The position numbers were made by a program, and so were the translations under genes. From a virus: 25,780 nucleotides of DNA. The stretch lies in the IMG/VR virus record IMGVR_UViG_3300042673_000371, positions 1 to 25,780 of that record; one strand, given 5' to 3'. This document shows, piece after piece, positions 25,232 through 25,780 of the stretch (within the stretch, counting starts at the first letter, position 1; each line of letters begins with the position of its first letter). The notes below the pieces were generated by a model. It saw only the letters and a program-made list of their open reading frames with translations, did not search any database and was not told the origin of the DNA.

Positions 25232-25780
25232 TTACTTGGGAAATTTACTCATCCAAAATTTGGTTCTTGGAGTAATGCCCTTCCATGAGGACCAATCATC
25301 TCCACCGTTTGTCATGTAGTATGCAATCTCTGCATTCTTGACGGGATTGAATAGTTCAGCGTTAGAGTCAAGATCAAACTTGGTTCTACGATCAGGACCA
25401 AGGGCATCAATCATATTAATTTGGAACATACCATAAGACGAGTCACCAGTCTTGTGATTGCCGTTAAAAGCCAATGGTCGCCCATTAGACTCTTTTTTAG
25501 CAACTGCCCAAGCAACTACAAGGTCTTGACCCTTGAAGCCTACCAGAGAAAGCAGTTCCTTTAATTCTAAATCAGTTAGAGAAACCTTATTCTCAAAACT
25601 CTCTAGTTTTTTTGCCTTAGAAACCAAAAAAACCTCTTTCGAGGCGGGTTCCGATGTCTGAGCCTGTTCAAGGCTAAGATTGTTCTTAGTATCAAGACCT
25701 GAATCAGCATTTGCTCCGTTCGACAAAACAGTTACTAATGCTACGATACTGAGTGTGCTAATGATCTCTTTGTTTCTTTC
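25232..25780 (-). CDS. Secreted lysozyme/transglycosylase-type lysin, 5' partial
   Basis: The frame continues without a stop to the window edge, so the start lies outside; an internal TTG at 25726 is not the true start. The visible N-terminus KEIISTLSIVALVTVL then SNGANA-DSG is a Sec signal peptide with a likely cleavage after ANA. A charged linker and helical segment follow. The catalytic domain reads AKKESNGRPLAFNGNHKTGD then SSYGMFQINM and DWSSWKG, the pattern of lytic transglycosylase/lysozyme-like muramidases; Glu in KESNG is the likely catalytic acid. It should cut peptidoglycan during lysis, exported by the host Sec system. Confidence 0.82.
   Translation of the reverse strand, partial: ERNKEIISTLSIVALVTVLSNGANADSGLDTKNNLSLEQAQTSEPASKEVFLVSKAKKLESFENKVSLTDLELKELLSLVGFKGQDLVVAWAVAKKESNGRPLAFNGNHKTGDSSYGMFQINMIDALGPDRRTKFDLDSNAELFNPVKNAEIAYYMTNGGDDWSSWKGITPRTKFWMSKFPK

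Overview
The window is part of the genome of a tailed double-stranded DNA phage (Caudoviricetes) that most likely infects an actinobacterium. It is visibly AT-rich and tightly packed with small genes that overlap as TAATG or ATGA. Several families typical of actinophages are recognisable: a DUF932/TIGR03299 protein, a mycobacteriophage gp88-like protein, and conserved small unknowns. Leaderless promoters and extended -10 promoters, both common in actinobacteria, are frequent. No terminase, portal, capsid or DNA polymerase gene is present, so this is one arm of a larger genome. A low-GC freshwater actinobacterial host would fit, but that is inference.

Layout. (1) 1-13029 is read leftward: about 45 mostly tiny genes in at least nine transcription units, plus a tRNA-Asp and a candidate structured RNA. 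The intergenic gaps reuse a set of motifs: palindromes TGTGA-N6-TCACA (the CRP/GlxR consensus), TGTCAG placed exactly 11 nt from a -10, DnaA boxes TTATCCACA, GACACGCC, CCGAG hairpins and a GAGCA...CTCAGG element after stop codons. (2) 13030-13737 is a control region with tandem CRP-like sites, a run of G-tracts, duplicated rightward promoters and a repeated 16-nt leader element. (3) 13738-15348 is read rightward: eight small genes, including small Cys-rich or zinc-ribbon proteins and membrane proteins. (4) 15345-17838 is a leftward operon of overlapping genes: a DHH-like phosphoesterase candidate, a DNA methyltransferase-like protein with unusual motifs, a small unknown and a 2OG-Fe(II) oxygenase. 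(5) 17871-25184 is the rightward late region: a small membrane/coiled-coil protein, then tail-fibre or adhesin genes (a BppU-like domain, a collagen-like Gly-X-Y protein, InlB B-repeats, and an 876-residue protein with a PASTA domain and long V-T-P / P-A-V-T arrays). A Cys-rich zinc protein, a second prolyl-4-hydroxylase-like oxygenase and a cupin/JmjC-like oxygenase follow. (6) 25232-25780 is a leftward secreted lysozyme/transglycosylase-type lysin whose start lies outside the window.

How the parts may work together. The leftward small-gene units look like early genes placed under a host CRP/GlxR-type regulator and possibly DnaA. The divergent promoters near 12253 and 13378 share their -35 region and carry the same repeated leader element, resembling a PL/PR arrangement with nut-like sites. 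In the late region, collagen-like and proline-rich virion proteins are encoded close to enzymes of the prolyl-hydroxylase superfamily, which suggests that the phage modifies its own host-binding fibres. These functional links are inference from sequence and gene context.
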